From positions 31,143 through 95,142 of the forward strand of contig CAZHWT010000001.1 of NCBI GenBank assembly GCA_964536215.1: a DNA stretch of 64,000 bases. Reading direction: 5' to 3'. The translations under genes and the position numbers were made by a program. Of the stretch, positions 44,477-53,472 are shown one piece after another. Source of the DNA: CAZHWT01 sp964536215 (GTDB lineage: Bacteria; Patescibacteriota; CAZHWT01). Positions within the stretch are counted from its first letter, which is position 1. Every line of letters starts with the position of its first letter. Below the pieces are notes generated by a model, which was not told where the DNA came from, searched no databases, and was given only the letters and a program-made list of their open reading frames with translations.

Positions 44477-44854
44477 TTAGGCGTGATTGGCAGCTAGGAA
44501 GTTGCGAACTTCGTTGAGGACTTGGTCGGGGGCCATGGCAGATTTTATAAGATAGCCGACGGCTCCAGATTCGGAGGCTTCTTTAATTAAGGCCTCTTGT
44601 CCCAAGTTGGTCAACATGACAATTTGACCAGCTCGCTTTTTGTCATCTGGAGACAGCTCCTTTAATACAGCTATGCCGTCTTTTTTGGGCATCATAATGT
44701 CCAATAGCACCAGGTCAAATTTGCCGTTGCGAATAGCGGCGATGGCCTCCTCCCCATCCACTACCGTGGTAATCTGATAATCTTCTTGGGAGAGGATATC
44801 TTGATATAGGTCGCGTAAAAATTGATCGTCTTCAACAACTAGAATGTGAGCCAT
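44477..44854 (-). CDS. Single-domain response regulator
   Basis: 125 residues, a receiver domain only: Asp9/Asp10, phosphoacceptor Asp52 in LVLLDIMMP, Thr82 and Lys104. There is no output domain, so it must act by protein contact (CheY- or Spo0F-like). I start it at the Met before AHILVVEDD because TACACT lies six bases upstream, which suggests a leaderless mRNA. It follows the histidine kinase gene after a 229-bp spacer containing 7-bp words, and is the likely partner of that kinase. Confidence 0.9.
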   Translation of the reverse strand: MAHILVVEDDQFLRDLYQDILSQEDYQITTVVDGEEAIAAIRNGKFDLVLLDIMMPKKDGIAVLKELSPDDKKRAGQIVMLTNLGQEALIKEASESGAVGYLIKSAMAPDQVLNEVRNFLAANHA

Positions 44855-45083
44855 GACTATAGTGTAGCATATCACTGTAAAGATTATAAGACCCGAGGAG
44901 AAAGGTGCAAGGTTCAGGTGTCCAAATGCCAAGTTAGGTAAGCGTCAAGATTCAAGAGTTCAAATGTCAAAGGAAGGTAGAAGAAGTAAGGTATACGTAA
45001 TTTTTACGACTTGAAGCTTACGTCTTTGTTTGGTATTTGGACTCTTGAATCTTGGCATTTGGATTCTGGTGGCTTACGTCTTT

Positions 45084-47270
45084 TTATATTGGATGGTAAA
45101 TGTGAGGCTTGGTGGATGATGGAGCGGTTTTGGCTTCGGTAATGGGTAGGCTAAAGAAAAAGGTGGAGCCCTCCCCTACTTGGCTGTCGACCCAAATCTT
45201 ACCTTTGGATAGGCTGATAAATTGCTGACAGAGGTATAGGCCAAGGCCAGTGCCCGGGATGCCAGCGGTGCTGGCTAAGCGGCTGAATTTTTGGAAGAGG
45301 CGCTTTTGGTCTTCTGGGCTTATGCCAGGCCCGGTGTCAGTGATAGCGGTGACGAGGTGTTTTTTATCTGAGTAAAACTGAATGGTGATGCTACCGCCGG
45401 GTGGGGTAAATTTGAGGGCGTTGCCAATAAGGTTGGTGAGGACTTGGTGAATCTTGTCTGGGTCGCACATGACTTGAGGGAGACGGCTGGCGGCTTTAAT
45501 GGTTAATTTCTGTTGGTTTTCTAGGGCTTTGGGGGTTAACTCCTCTACTACTTGTTTAGTTAAGGCTGGCAATTTGGTTGGCTCGGGGTTGAGCTGTACT
45601 CTCCCCGATTCGATGCGAGAGATGTCGAGCGTATCATTGACCAGGCCAATCAATCGCTCCGAGGATATATAGGCGCGGTCCATGTACTGCTTAAAGTTCT
45701 CATCTCGGCGCTTGGCGTGCATGGCCATCCACAAATAGCCTCTGATGGCAGTTAGTGGAGTGCGCAATTCATGAGAAGTGACCGAAATAAACTCATCTTT
45801 CAGCTTGTCCAGCTGCTCTAGCTGATGATTCTTGCGCGTTAATTGCTCGTTAGCCGCCTGCAACTCCTTAGTCGCCTTATTTACTTCACTACGCAACGTC
45901 TCGTTAAACTGACTTACTTGCTGGTAACTAAGCGCATTTTCAATTGCAACAGCTAACTCAGGGCCAAGTATCTCCAGAACTTCAAGATCTTGGGTAGTGT
46001 ATACGTCGCCAGATTGCTTATTGCCTAACACAATCAAACCGCTGACGGTTTGATTATTAGCAAAGGGCACAATGACGGCTATTTCTTTCTGTTTCATTAG
46101 TTCAGACAGCTCACCATCTTCAGCGTCTGATGCATACGTATCTCGGGCAGTTAGAAACTGTGCCATCGTCTTGGTGTCAAGTTGACTAATCTCCTGATAA
46201 TCCTGTTGGGCTAATAGTTGAAGCTTTCCTTCGCTGGTTATAAAGATGGCGGCTTTTTGAATATGAACTGTCGTAATGAGTTCATTTAAAACTGATTGAG
46301 TCAGGGTGCGGATATTTAATGTGCTCGATATTAGTCGGGACAAGTTAGCCAGTAGGGCGCTAGAGCTGTAGTGATCTTTAAAAAATATCCTCTCGGTAAC
46401 ATGATCAAAAAAGTGTTTGACTGGCTGGAAAGTAAAGGCCATAAAAACAGCCATAATTGTATAAGCTACTTGCTGTGGTATTGTGCTCTGAGCATGCGGA
46501 AAGAAGCTGTCAACTACGCGAAAAACAATTAAGCCATACGCTAGCCCCATAGATGTAATAACTAGTACATAGGCTAGTAATCTTGCAACTACCAATCTTA
46601 TATCAAATAGACCATGTTTTATGATGGCATAGGCAACTGATCCTGTAAAAAACACCGTTACTAGAGGACCCAGTTTGGCAATTTGCCAATCATTAATAGC
46701 TACGGGGATAATAACATTTGTCAACAGGGCGATACCTACGCTGGCGATAATACCCAGAGAGATAAGCTTAGCTTGTGTAGATATAATTGGACTGGATGCT
46801 TTTCTTAATTTGTTTAAATTATAGGTGATTAAAACTAAAGAGCCGCCCAATAGTGCCACATATAAATAGTATAAAGGTCCGACCAAAATATTAGTTATGC
46901 TCCCTTGTATACTTACTCCCTCTGTTACTAGCGAACTGGCGGAAAAAATGGACCCAATGAACCACAAGGCAATATAGGAAACTTTTTCCCGTAGAGTACT
47001 TGTTTTTCTTGTCTCGAAATACCGTGTAAATATAGCCAGCCAGTATAGAATGTTAAATCCTGCAAGCAAGGTTACCTTGGTCGACGCAAGCCTTAAATTG
47101 GGGGTGGCTGCGTGGTCGATAAGATAATTAAATAGCGACCATACGACTATCGAGATACACGCTGCAAAGAAAATCTTTGTCGTAGATACTTTTGTGTTAC
47201 GCAAAAAAACAATCAGACCCAAGCTGAGGTTAATACTTATAGCTATTGCAAGTATAGCGATATCTATCAT
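45084..47270 (-). CDS. Multi-TM, GAF-domain sensor histidine kinase
   Basis: 728 residues: seven to nine membrane helices (about 1-285, of the 7TM-kinase type with LFDIRLVVARLLAY after the last core helix), a GAF domain (about 310-450), a coiled coil, HisKA with the phosphoacceptor His500 in SHELRTP, and a HATPase domain with N613/N617, DTGPG (645-649) and GTGLGL (673-678). The membrane bundle has no periplasmic domain, which suits a small hydrophobic or intramembrane signal. It overlaps the GNAT gene by ATGA, so both are made together, and the response regulator follows. Confidence 0.92.
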   Translation of the reverse strand: MIDIAILAIAISINLSLGLIVFLRNTKVSTTKIFFAACISIVVWSLFNYLIDHAATPNLRLASTKVTLLAGFNILYWLAIFTRYFETRKTSTLREKVSYIALWFIGSIFSASSLVTEGVSIQGSITNILVGPLYYLYVALLGGSLVLITYNLNKLRKASSPIISTQAKLISLGIIASVGIALLTNVIIPVAINDWQIAKLGPLVTVFFTGSVAYAIIKHGLFDIRLVVARLLAYVLVITSMGLAYGLIVFRVVDSFFPHAQSTIPQQVAYTIMAVFMAFTFQPVKHFFDHVTERIFFKDHYSSSALLANLSRLISSTLNIRTLTQSVLNELITTVHIQKAAIFITSEGKLQLLAQQDYQEISQLDTKTMAQFLTARDTYASDAEDGELSELMKQKEIAVIVPFANNQTVSGLIVLGNKQSGDVYTTQDLEVLEILGPELAVAIENALSYQQVSQFNETLRSEVNKATKELQAANEQLTRKNHQLEQLDKLKDEFISVTSHELRTPLTAIRGYLWMAMHAKRRDENFKQYMDRAYISSERLIGLVNDTLDISRIESGRVQLNPEPTKLPALTKQVVEELTPKALENQQKLTIKAASRLPQVMCDPDKIHQVLTNLIGNALKFTPPGGSITIQFYSDKKHLVTAITDTGPGISPEDQKRLFQKFSRLASTAGIPGTGLGLYLCQQFISLSKGKIWVDSQVGEGSTFFFSLPITEAKTAPSSTKPHIYHPI

Positions 47271-48121
47271 GATTGAGGTTTCATATCAGGACTAAAATCA
47301 ACCACCTGGTCTAGATCTTTACCGTTAATGATTTTCTGGAAGTAATATTCGCTTTTTTCTTTAAATGAATCTTTTAAGCGTGTAACATCCACAATAATGG
47401 GAGTACTGGCATCCGACCCTAAATAATATTTAGATTCGGCTATTGGATGGTAGTCAAATCCGATATGCTTAAGATATCTCAATACAGTGTCATCAATGAC
47501 TGCTACCCAGTTTTTTATATCATTGTTCACAGAGTGTTTGCAAAGACTATAATACAGTGATAGAGAGGTCTTACGATGTTCTTTAGTGCCTCTATATTCA
47601 GGAGCCACTGCTAACGCGCCGATATCCCAAGTCCGATCCAAATCTAAGCCATATGTACCACAGATTTTATCAATAGGTATATTCCATTCATTTTCTATAT
47701 CCACAAGCGATTTTAGGCCTACTTCTGAATTTTTGATAACTCTAACAACACCTTCGGGGAGTTTTTCCTGCTGATCTATAGCAGTAATAAACTGACTAGA
47801 ATTCTCATACGCTCCATACTCTTCATCGAGCTGATTGGCTGTATTTTCAAACTTCTCATAGAATACACTGCTTTCTACAGAGCGCGATAGGTTGGAATAT
47901 TTACTTTGACCGTCGATCAGATATATGCCTGAAGGCTTAGGGTTAGCTGGATTAATGCTGTGCCGCTCTAGGAATTGAGAGACTTCTTTCTGAATATCAC
48001 TCTTCTCACGTATTTCATAGCTTGGCAAAAACTTTTGGTCGGAGCGATCTTCGCCTTTTTCCTCTCCCCGACCGGGAATATTAAAGTCTGAGCCCATGAA
48101 GCCTGATTCACCGAACGGCAT
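47267..48121 (-). CDS. GNAT-fold protein resembling acyl-homoserine-lactone / N-acyl-amino-acid synthases
   Basis: 284 residues. After a disordered start (1-35) comes a GNAT core. WDIGALAVAPEYRG (165-178) matches the acyl-donor binding motif A of the fold, and the ending HIGFDYHPIAESKYYLGS...TPIIVDV resembles the last strands of autoinducer and N-acyl-amino-acid synthases. Those enzymes use acyl-ACP or acyl-CoA with S-adenosylmethionine or an amino acid. The acceptor here is unknown. It lies two bases after the SpeD-like gene and overlaps the sensor kinase gene, the placement expected for a signal-making enzyme. An ordinary acetyltransferase is the alternative. Confidence 0.6.
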   Translation of the reverse strand: MPFGESGFMGSDFNIPGRGEEKGEDRSDQKFLPSYEIREKSDIQKEVSQFLERHSINPANPKPSGIYLIDGQSKYSNLSRSVESSVFYEKFENTANQLDEEYGAYENSSQFITAIDQQEKLPEGVVRVIKNSEVGLKSLVDIENEWNIPIDKICGTYGLDLDRTWDIGALAVAPEYRGTKEHRKTSLSLYYSLCKHSVNNDIKNWVAVIDDTVLRYLKHIGFDYHPIAESKYYLGSDASTPIIVDVTRLKDSFKEKSEYYFQKIINGKDLDQVVDFSPDMKPQS

Positions 48122-48123
48122 GG

Positions 48124-48540
48124 CTAAAAGTCCTTAAACGCAATATCGGTTGTGTTAAAAAACTCTTGCGTAAAACTGACCGCGTCTTGGCTGGAAAATT
48201 CTTTGCAAGTATAAATGTCTACACTGAAGAATACAAAAGGTTCATCCCAGGCGTAGAAATGAGCTCCAGATGTCTCCCAATGTATCCATCCCGCCCATCC
48301 GAAGCGGTCAGAACGATGGGTGATTGGCTCAATAAGAGTTTTCATCTTTAAAACACTCGACAACTCAGAAAGATATCTCTTTATATCACTATCTTCAATA
48401 CGCTTATTACAGGTACCTTCTACTACCATGCGTTGACGGTAAATGCTGGGCGCTAAATCTCTCATGTTTATGGTCTGATTATGACCAGAATTGGTCAATT
48501 CAAGATTATTTTTTTGTTTGTTATTTTTTCCAAAGTACAT
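48124..48540 (-). CDS. SpeD-like protein (S-adenosylmethionine decarboxylase family, diverged)
   Basis: 138 residues. The C-terminal half fits the SpeD fold: HWETSGAHFYAWDE (87-100), then FFSVDIYTCKEF (104-115) and a final helix. In SpeD the ESH Ser becomes the pyruvoyl group and a Cys is the proton donor. Here Ser91 sits seven residues before Trp98, the same spacing as in SpeD, and Cys112 is in the expected place, but Glu-Ser-His reads Thr-Ser-Gly. Activity is therefore uncertain. SpeD relatives that decarboxylate other amino acids have been reported. I chose ATG 48540 because a TATAAT box (48554-48559) lies inside the longer frame. First gene of the candidate signalling operon. Confidence 0.65.
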   Translation of the reverse strand: MYFGKNNKQKNNLELTNSGHNQTINMRDLAPSIYRQRMVVEGTCNKRIEDSDIKRYLSELSSVLKMKTLIEPITHRSDRFGWAGWIHWETSGAHFYAWDEPFVFFSVDIYTCKEFSSQDAVSFTQEFFNTTDIAFKDF

Positions 48541-48553
48541 ATTATGTATTGTG

Positions 48554-48559
48554 ATTATA
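48554..48559 (-). promoter_or_regulatory. -10 box of the SpeD-GNAT-kinase operon
   Basis: Minus-strand TATAAT, 13 bases before the ATG at 48540. No convincing -35 element. A near-leaderless transcript is expected. Confidence 0.45.
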
Positions 48560-48805
48560 ATGCTTGCCTGCCAATAGCTTAGCATAGTCTTTCGCGATTA
48601 AGCAATTAGGCTTAGATTCACGTTTTATTAAAATCCCCATTATTATGGCGTACTGCTATATTTTTAACAGCTGAAGTGTTTAGGGTAAAAGTAGTAACCA
48701 TGCTGATATAGAGTTGACGGCTAGAATTTATAGATGGCGAGTATGTTCTTGACAGGAAGATTGATTCTTAACTATGGCCCACTAAATAAGCGGGCCGGGC
48801 CGCGT

Positions 48806-49180
48806 CTATTCCTCTAATTTCCACACCGAATAAAACTGCCCTTGCTGGTGGACAAAGCGAGTGTCTCTATTGCTGGAAGCTGTCTTATATTTATGCTGGC
48901 GCCGGTGCGGACCGTATACTGCCTCTAGATGTTCAGAGAAATCGCGAGGCGGATAACTGCTATCGCCATGGTTCACTATCAGAAACCGCCCCCTATTAGT
49001 TATTACTTGATAATAACCTGGTTCTGCTTCAGCCCAGTCAGCTATTTTGCCGTTGCTTGTATGATCAAGAATCCGCTGCAGTTCTTCTACCCTCATGATA
49101 ACCTCCTCTACATGTTGGCCAGGTGCGAAAGAGACCGGTGTATTAGAGGGGGTCACAAGCGTATCATCGTTCGAGCTCAT
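48806..49180 (-). CDS. Small soluble protein, unknown function
   Basis: 124 residues from the ATG at 49180, which follows CAGGAG at a good distance. An acidic Ser/Thr-rich start is followed by a mixed domain (about 45-124) with aromatic and basic residues. No motif is recognised. A TTGACA sequence (49264-49269) upstream may be part of its promoter. The 220 bp between this gene and the SpeD-like gene show nothing I recognise. Confidence 0.5.
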   Translation of the reverse strand: MSSNDDTLVTPSNTPVSFAPGQHVEEVIMRVEELQRILDHTSNGKIADWAEAEPGYYQVITNRGRFLIVNHGDSSYPPRDFSEHLEAVYGPHRRQHKYKTASSNRDTRFVHQQGQFYSVWKLEE

Positions 49181-49288
49181 GTCTTCTCTCCTGCTGACCG
49201 ATATGGTCAATTCTGAGAGTGAGCTGCATCTTTAGCTGAGAGACTATTCCCCTTTTTTCATATTGTCAACAGACAAACGATACTGTAT

Positions 49289-49639
49289 CTAGCTCCGGCC
49301 GGATTCGATTATGGCTTCGCAGTCTACGTCGTAGATGGCGCTGGGCTTGGCTTCTAGGCGGGCGGCGGGGATGTCTTTGCCGCAGCGTTCGCATTTGCCG
49401 TAGGTGCCGGCGTCAATCTTATCTAGAGCTTTTATGACGGATTGCAACTGACTTTGGGAGGCTTGGAGGCGGGCTTGAATGCGAGAATGATCTTCTGACT
49501 CGGCGGCGTCGTCGTCGTCAGTATTGTTAATGTCGCGGAACTCGTCCCGACTTGGGTCCTGAGCTTTTAGCTCTTCAATTTCACCCAACAACCGCTGTTT
49601 CTGTTCTTGTAATTGTGCTTTTGTTGAAGCTTGATTCAT
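49289..49639 (-). CDS. DksA/TraR-type zinc-finger protein
   Basis: 116 residues: an N-terminal coiled coil, an acidic loop with NNTDDDDAAE in the place of the DksA acidic tip, and a C-terminal zinc-finger part with CERCGKDI. The second Cys pair is incomplete: the segment YDVDC has Asp where the third Cys should be, so three Cys and one Asp would bind zinc, or zinc is not bound. DksA-like proteins enter the RNA polymerase secondary channel and adjust promoter response. A strong match by length and layout. Confidence 0.85.
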   Translation of the reverse strand: MNQASTKAQLQEQKQRLLGEIEELKAQDPSRDEFRDINNTDDDDAAESEDHSRIQARLQASQSQLQSVIKALDKIDAGTYGKCERCGKDIPAARLEAKPSAIYDVDCEAIIESGRS

Positions 49640-49650
49640 AAGACAACTCC

Positions 49651-50424
49651 TTATTTTTTACCATGAGATGAGCCATCCTTACTGGATGGCTGTTTAGGGG
49701 CTAGGGCTCGGGTAAACGTGTCGCGAAAACGTTGCGATACTCCTGTCGGGAGAGTAATAGGAGCAACACGCGGCACGCGATGCCGTAGTCGAGCAATGCA
49801 CACGGCAATACCGAGACATATGCCTATCCCACCTGCCAGATATTCTACACTAGTGCCTATAGATTGCCAAGAAACAAGTGCCAAATGGAGGCCAGTGCAT
49901 ATGGCAAAGATGGCTAGGCTATGCAGGCCAACGGTTAGTCCGGGCTGGGCTACTTTCTGCTGCAGAATTAGTAGCAGCAAGAAGGTGATAGATAAAGCGG
50001 CGGTCGCAGCGCCAATAGCTATAGTGGGCGTAGCCAGCAACATACCGACTGCCCAACCCAGCTCAATCAACGTAAGGCCCAGAACTGTACTGTCGGCCAT
50101 GCGCCACCATGGGTAGCGAATAGTGGCTACATACCACCGACCAACGGCCACGGCGGCGATGTAGCCAACTAACAGCAATGTAATGGTAAATGGCCTAGTG
50201 AGGGCATGGATAGCCCGGTTGGCCGACATGGGTATATCCAAGTAGCCAGGGTAAAATAGTTGGGTAATCAAAACGCCTGCGCTCAGAGCAACGAGCGATA
50301 GGCATAGGAGATTAAACTGCTGGTACACGCCCAAATACTGCTGTCTGGCTAAAACCCAAACCAGGTACATGGCTAAGACGAAGGCGACTGCGGTAGTGAA
50401 GATGGTGGGGTGTAGGTACGGCAT
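49651..50424 (-). CDS. Polytopic membrane protein, unknown function
   Basis: 257 residues with about seven membrane helices and a basic C-terminal cytoplasmic tail ending in Lys residues. No catalytic motif is seen. It is 11 bases upstream of the DksA-like gene on the same strand and so is probably co-transcribed with it. The number and spacing of helices resemble 7TM sensor modules, but nothing is fused to it. Confidence 0.55.
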   Translation of the reverse strand: MPYLHPTIFTTAVAFVLAMYLVWVLARQQYLGVYQQFNLLCLSLVALSAGVLITQLFYPGYLDIPMSANRAIHALTRPFTITLLLVGYIAAVAVGRWYVATIRYPWWRMADSTVLGLTLIELGWAVGMLLATPTIAIGAATAALSITFLLLLILQQKVAQPGLTVGLHSLAIFAICTGLHLALVSWQSIGTSVEYLAGGIGICLGIAVCIARLRHRVPRVAPITLPTGVSQRFRDTFTRALAPKQPSSKDGSSHGKK

Positions 50425-50606
50425 GATTAAAATGGGTAGTTTTCAGATATTAGGGGTTAGCAAGCGTGATGTTGTTTGTTATGGCGTACGTCAAGCCTGG
50501 AAGCGGTGGTTGTGTTTGTATCCATTATAGCGACTAAGGTTGCTAGGTGCAGAGAAAATACCAGTCTTTGAATTCTTGAGCTTTAATAGCTCGGCGCGGT
50601 GCTAGG

Positions 50607-51887
50607 TTAGAATTGTTTGATTATTTTGTCTAGTTCGGATTGGTTGACGTGAGGACCAATAACAGCTAGGTTGAGACGATCTGGCGTAAAGATTTCTTTA
50701 GCGACCTGACGGATATCTGCTACGGTGACTTGCTCAACCTGAGTCAGTATTTCATCGATAGTCCTGATGTTGCCCTCGAGGAGCCATTGCCGACTGTGGA
50801 ATATGGCTACGCTGAGTACGTCTTCCATTGATAATGCTAGCCGACCACGCATATACTGCTTGGCTTGCTGTAATTCTTGGGCGGTTATGCCCTGTTGGCG
50901 AATGTCTTTGAGCAAGTCCAATATAACCGTTAAGGCGGGAGCCGTATTAGCGTGACCCAGGCCGGCTGAACAAACTAAAGAACCAGCATCCACAAAGTCA
51001 TCCAAGCTAGAGTTAACCGCATATGCCAGTCCCCTCCTCTCTCGGACCTGAGTAAATAACCGTGACGACATATTGCCACCTAAGACAATATTTAACAAAG
51101 CCAGGGCGTACCGGGCTGGATGAGTGGCTGGATAGGCCCGTACGCCGACGATGAGCTGCGTTTGATCGATATCTTTATTTTTGGTAACAATTTGCGGCTG
51201 GTCTTGGTCTTGATGAACTGGCTGGAATGTGCCGACTGCTTTGGCTGAGTGAGTGGCAAATGTCTTGGTTATTACGTCATCAACGTGCTTGTCGTTAAAG
51301 CGCCCAGCTAGGCTGATAATCATATTATCGGGCGTATACCAGGTGTCAGCAAAGTCTTTGAGTTGAGCGTGGCCTATGGTAGCTAAGCTCTGCGGTGTTC
51401 CAGCGATCTCCATACCAAGCGGCTGGTTGGGGTAAATTAGCTGGTCGTACATTTCGGCGGCCTGGTCGCGCGGCGAGTCACGATACATATTAATTTCTTC
51501 TACAATGACTCCCCGCTCGCGCTCAACCTCCTCTGGTTGATAGAGCGAACTGAACAGCATGTCGTCCAGCAGGTCAACCGCCATGGGTAACTCTTTGGCG
51601 GCAACCTTGACGTAGTAGCCAGTATACTCTTTAGAGGTGAAGGCGTTGGATTCGCCACCAACATTATCAACCTCGGAAGCGATCTCTAATGTCGAGGGCC
51701 GGCGCTTGGTACCTTTAAAGCCCATATGTTCCAAAAAGTGAGAGATGCCATTATTGTCTGATGATTCGTATCGCGAGCCTACCCCAACTAGGACGCTGAC
51801 AGCTACCGATGGCGAGGCAGAATTGGGATACAGGAGCAACCGCGCATTGTTAGCTAGGGTACGTTGGAGAAGCTTAGCGTTTGGCAC
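50607..51887 (-). CDS. M16-family zinc metallopeptidase
   Basis: About 426 residues from a GTG at 51887. The inverted zinc motif HFLEH is present with the downstream Glu, and the C-terminal R-Y pair region (RRGLAYAVNSSL) is typical of the PqqL/processing-peptidase family. A GTG start is chosen because the frame overlaps the zinc-ribbon gene, and the longer frame to 52001 has no better start. Members degrade short peptides. No secretion signal is seen, so it is probably cytoplasmic. Confidence 0.9.
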   Translation of the reverse strand: MPNAKLLQRTLANNARLLLYPNSASPSVAVSVLVGVGSRYESSDNNGISHFLEHMGFKGTKRRPSTLEIASEVDNVGGESNAFTSKEYTGYYVKVAAKELPMAVDLLDDMLFSSLYQPEEVERERGVIVEEINMYRDSPRDQAAEMYDQLIYPNQPLGMEIAGTPQSLATIGHAQLKDFADTWYTPDNMIISLAGRFNDKHVDDVITKTFATHSAKAVGTFQPVHQDQDQPQIVTKNKDIDQTQLIVGVRAYPATHPARYALALLNIVLGGNMSSRLFTQVRERRGLAYAVNSSLDDFVDAGSLVCSAGLGHANTAPALTVILDLLKDIRQQGITAQELQQAKQYMRGRLALSMEDVLSVAIFHSRQWLLEGNIRTIDEILTQVEQVTVADIRQVAKEIFTPDRLNLAVIGPHVNQSELDKIIKQF

Positions 51888-52611
51888 TACCGGATGAGTC
51901 CTTCTTCTTGCGGCCAGTGGTTTTTTTGCCACCGGATTTAGATTTCTTGCTGGATGAAGCCTTTTTGCTGTTGCCGGTTGCCTTTGTTTCGACTGTAGCA
52001 TCCTGATCGGGTTGAGGCTGACTACTGTCAGGGGTGGTAGCTGTGGTTGAAATAATCTTCTTCCAGGAAGCTGCTATTGGACTTAGTCTCTGAAGAAGCG
52101 ACTGAGTCGGCTCAGCCACAATGTCTACTTGCGCAGCATGACCATCGGCATCGACGACGGTTATCTCTTCTACTACCACTGGAGCGGACTGGCGCGTATT
52201 GCAGAACGGGCAATGGTCCCAATCCATGGCCAAAAGTTTACCGCAGTTTTGGCAGGCTTTTTTAAGCGTGGTGCCGCAATAAGGGCAAGCCAAAAAGTCT
52301 TCTTGAGCCATATGATCACAGGTGGGACAAATGGTAATCGCCGATGCCTGGAGCATCATTTCTTGCTCCATCATTTCGCCGAGCCGCTCTTTAAGGGTTT
52401 GGCGGGGACGAACGACCAGATAAATCAGAATGCCAACTGGCCCTAAAATAGCGGTGATGGCGACGGCGGCCGAGACGATAATTTTATCTTTGGTTCGAGT
52501 TAAAACGTCTTGAGCAACCCACCAGACTAAGCCGACCCAAAATACGACAAAGCTAACCGCCACGAAGACAGCGGCGATTTTAATGATGGTGAGCATAACG
52601 TCTGGGGACAT
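51874..52611 (-). CDS. Membrane protein with double zinc ribbon and Lys-rich tail
   Basis: 245 residues: two membrane helices (about 8-32 and 45-67), then four CxxC motifs (CPTC, CPYC, CQNC, CPFC; about 94-138) forming a double zinc ribbon, and a Lys/Ser-rich tail (about 205-245). The zinc ribbons face the cytoplasm if the N-terminus is outside. The function is unknown; such proteins often recruit nucleic acid or partner proteins. It overlaps the M16 gene and lies four bases after efp. Confidence 0.75.
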   Translation of the reverse strand: MSPDVMLTIIKIAAVFVAVSFVVFWVGLVWWVAQDVLTRTKDKIIVSAAVAITAILGPVGILIYLVVRPRQTLKERLGEMMEQEMMLQASAITICPTCDHMAQEDFLACPYCGTTLKKACQNCGKLLAMDWDHCPFCNTRQSAPVVVEEITVVDADGHAAQVDIVAEPTQSLLQRLSPIAASWKKIISTTATTPDSSQPQPDQDATVETKATGNSKKASSSKKSKSGGKKTTGRKKKDSSGSAKR

Positions 52612-52615
52612 ATGG

Positions 52616-53176
52616 TTATTTTACCCGTTCGATGTAAGAAACGGTAGTGGTATTTACTTTAATCGTATCGCCAACGTTAATAAACATGGGTGCGTTGACG
52701 ACAAGGCCGGTCTCTAGGGTAACGGGCTTAGTGACGGAGCCAGTAGAATTACCTTTTTCGTTAGGTGGTGCTTCGGTTACTTTAAGATCTACGGTGTTGG
52801 GAATTTCGATATCAATTGGCTCATCGGTATCGTCTATGCGAACGAGCGGTACAGTTTGCCCAGCTTTGAGAAATTGCCTTTTGTTACCGAGGACTTCTAG
52901 CGGCACTTGAATGCGAGGCTCGGAGCTACTTTTGAAAAAGGCCGCTTTGTTGTCGGCGTAAATAAAATCAACATTTTCACGGTACAATTCAACATCATCG
53001 ACGGAGGCTCCATTGTTAAATGAAAGCTCTCGAGTGGTGCTAGTTTTTAAGTTACGGGCTTTAATTTTGATGACTGCCCCACCTCGGCCCATCTTGATGT
53101 GCTCGTAAGCTAGAGCCATGAAGAGTTCGTTTTGATAATAAAAAACATTGCCATTGCGCAACTCTGTAACTTGCAT
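52616..53176 (-). CDS. efp: Elongation factor P
   Basis: 186 residues with the three-domain EF-P pattern and the ending TTVSYIERVK. EF-P relieves ribosome stalling at polyproline stretches. The tip residue that is Lys34 in E. coli is Arg31 here (MGRGGA). Arg-type EF-P is rhamnosylated in some bacteria, but no modifying enzyme is in the window, so it may be unmodified. GGAGG lies upstream. Pro-rich proteins in this window (residues 30-62 of the 2004 gene, and PilN) are plausible clients. Confidence 0.95.
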   Translation of the reverse strand: MQVTELRNGNVFYYQNELFMALAYEHIKMGRGGAVIKIKARNLKTSTTRELSFNNGASVDDVELYRENVDFIYADNKAAFFKSSSEPRIQVPLEVLGNKRQFLKAGQTVPLVRIDDTDEPIDIEIPNTVDLKVTEAPPNEKGNSTGSVTKPVTLETGLVVNAPMFINVGDTIKVNTTTVSYIERVK

Positions 53177-53320
53177 AAAAAATTCCTCCGGAATTTTTTA
53201 GAATCATGAATCCCGAATTATGAATACTGAATTGGGGTTGGCACAAACCACAGAATACATTCATTCTGGATTCTTAATTCTAAATTCTCTATTTTAAAAA
53301 TTGGCTTTAGCCGATTTTTC

Positions 53321-53407
53321 TGGTGCCGGGGAGAGGACTTGAACCTCCACGCCTTTAAGGGGCAACGGATTTTGAGTCCGTCGTGTCTACCATTCCACCA
53401 CCCCGGC
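53321..53407 (-). tRNA. tRNA-Leu (anticodon CAA)
   Basis: An 87-nt gene with a 7-bp acceptor stem (GCCGGGG with CCCCGGC), a long variable arm (from about the 44th base, with GCCCC and its complement), an anticodon stem-loop ACGGA-CTCAAAA-TCCGT, and the T-loop GTTCAAG. The CCA tail is encoded. The anticodon CAA reads UUG. It is the only tRNA in the window. Confidence 0.93.
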
Positions 53408-53472
53408 CAGAGCGACCTTTGGTCGCGTTGTTCGTTTATTCCGACCCTGACGGGACGGACAGGCTGATTTTG

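Noticed and set aside
53285..53320. Terminator after tRNA-Leu
   Set aside because: The stem GGCT/AGCC is short with mismatches; too weak to call.
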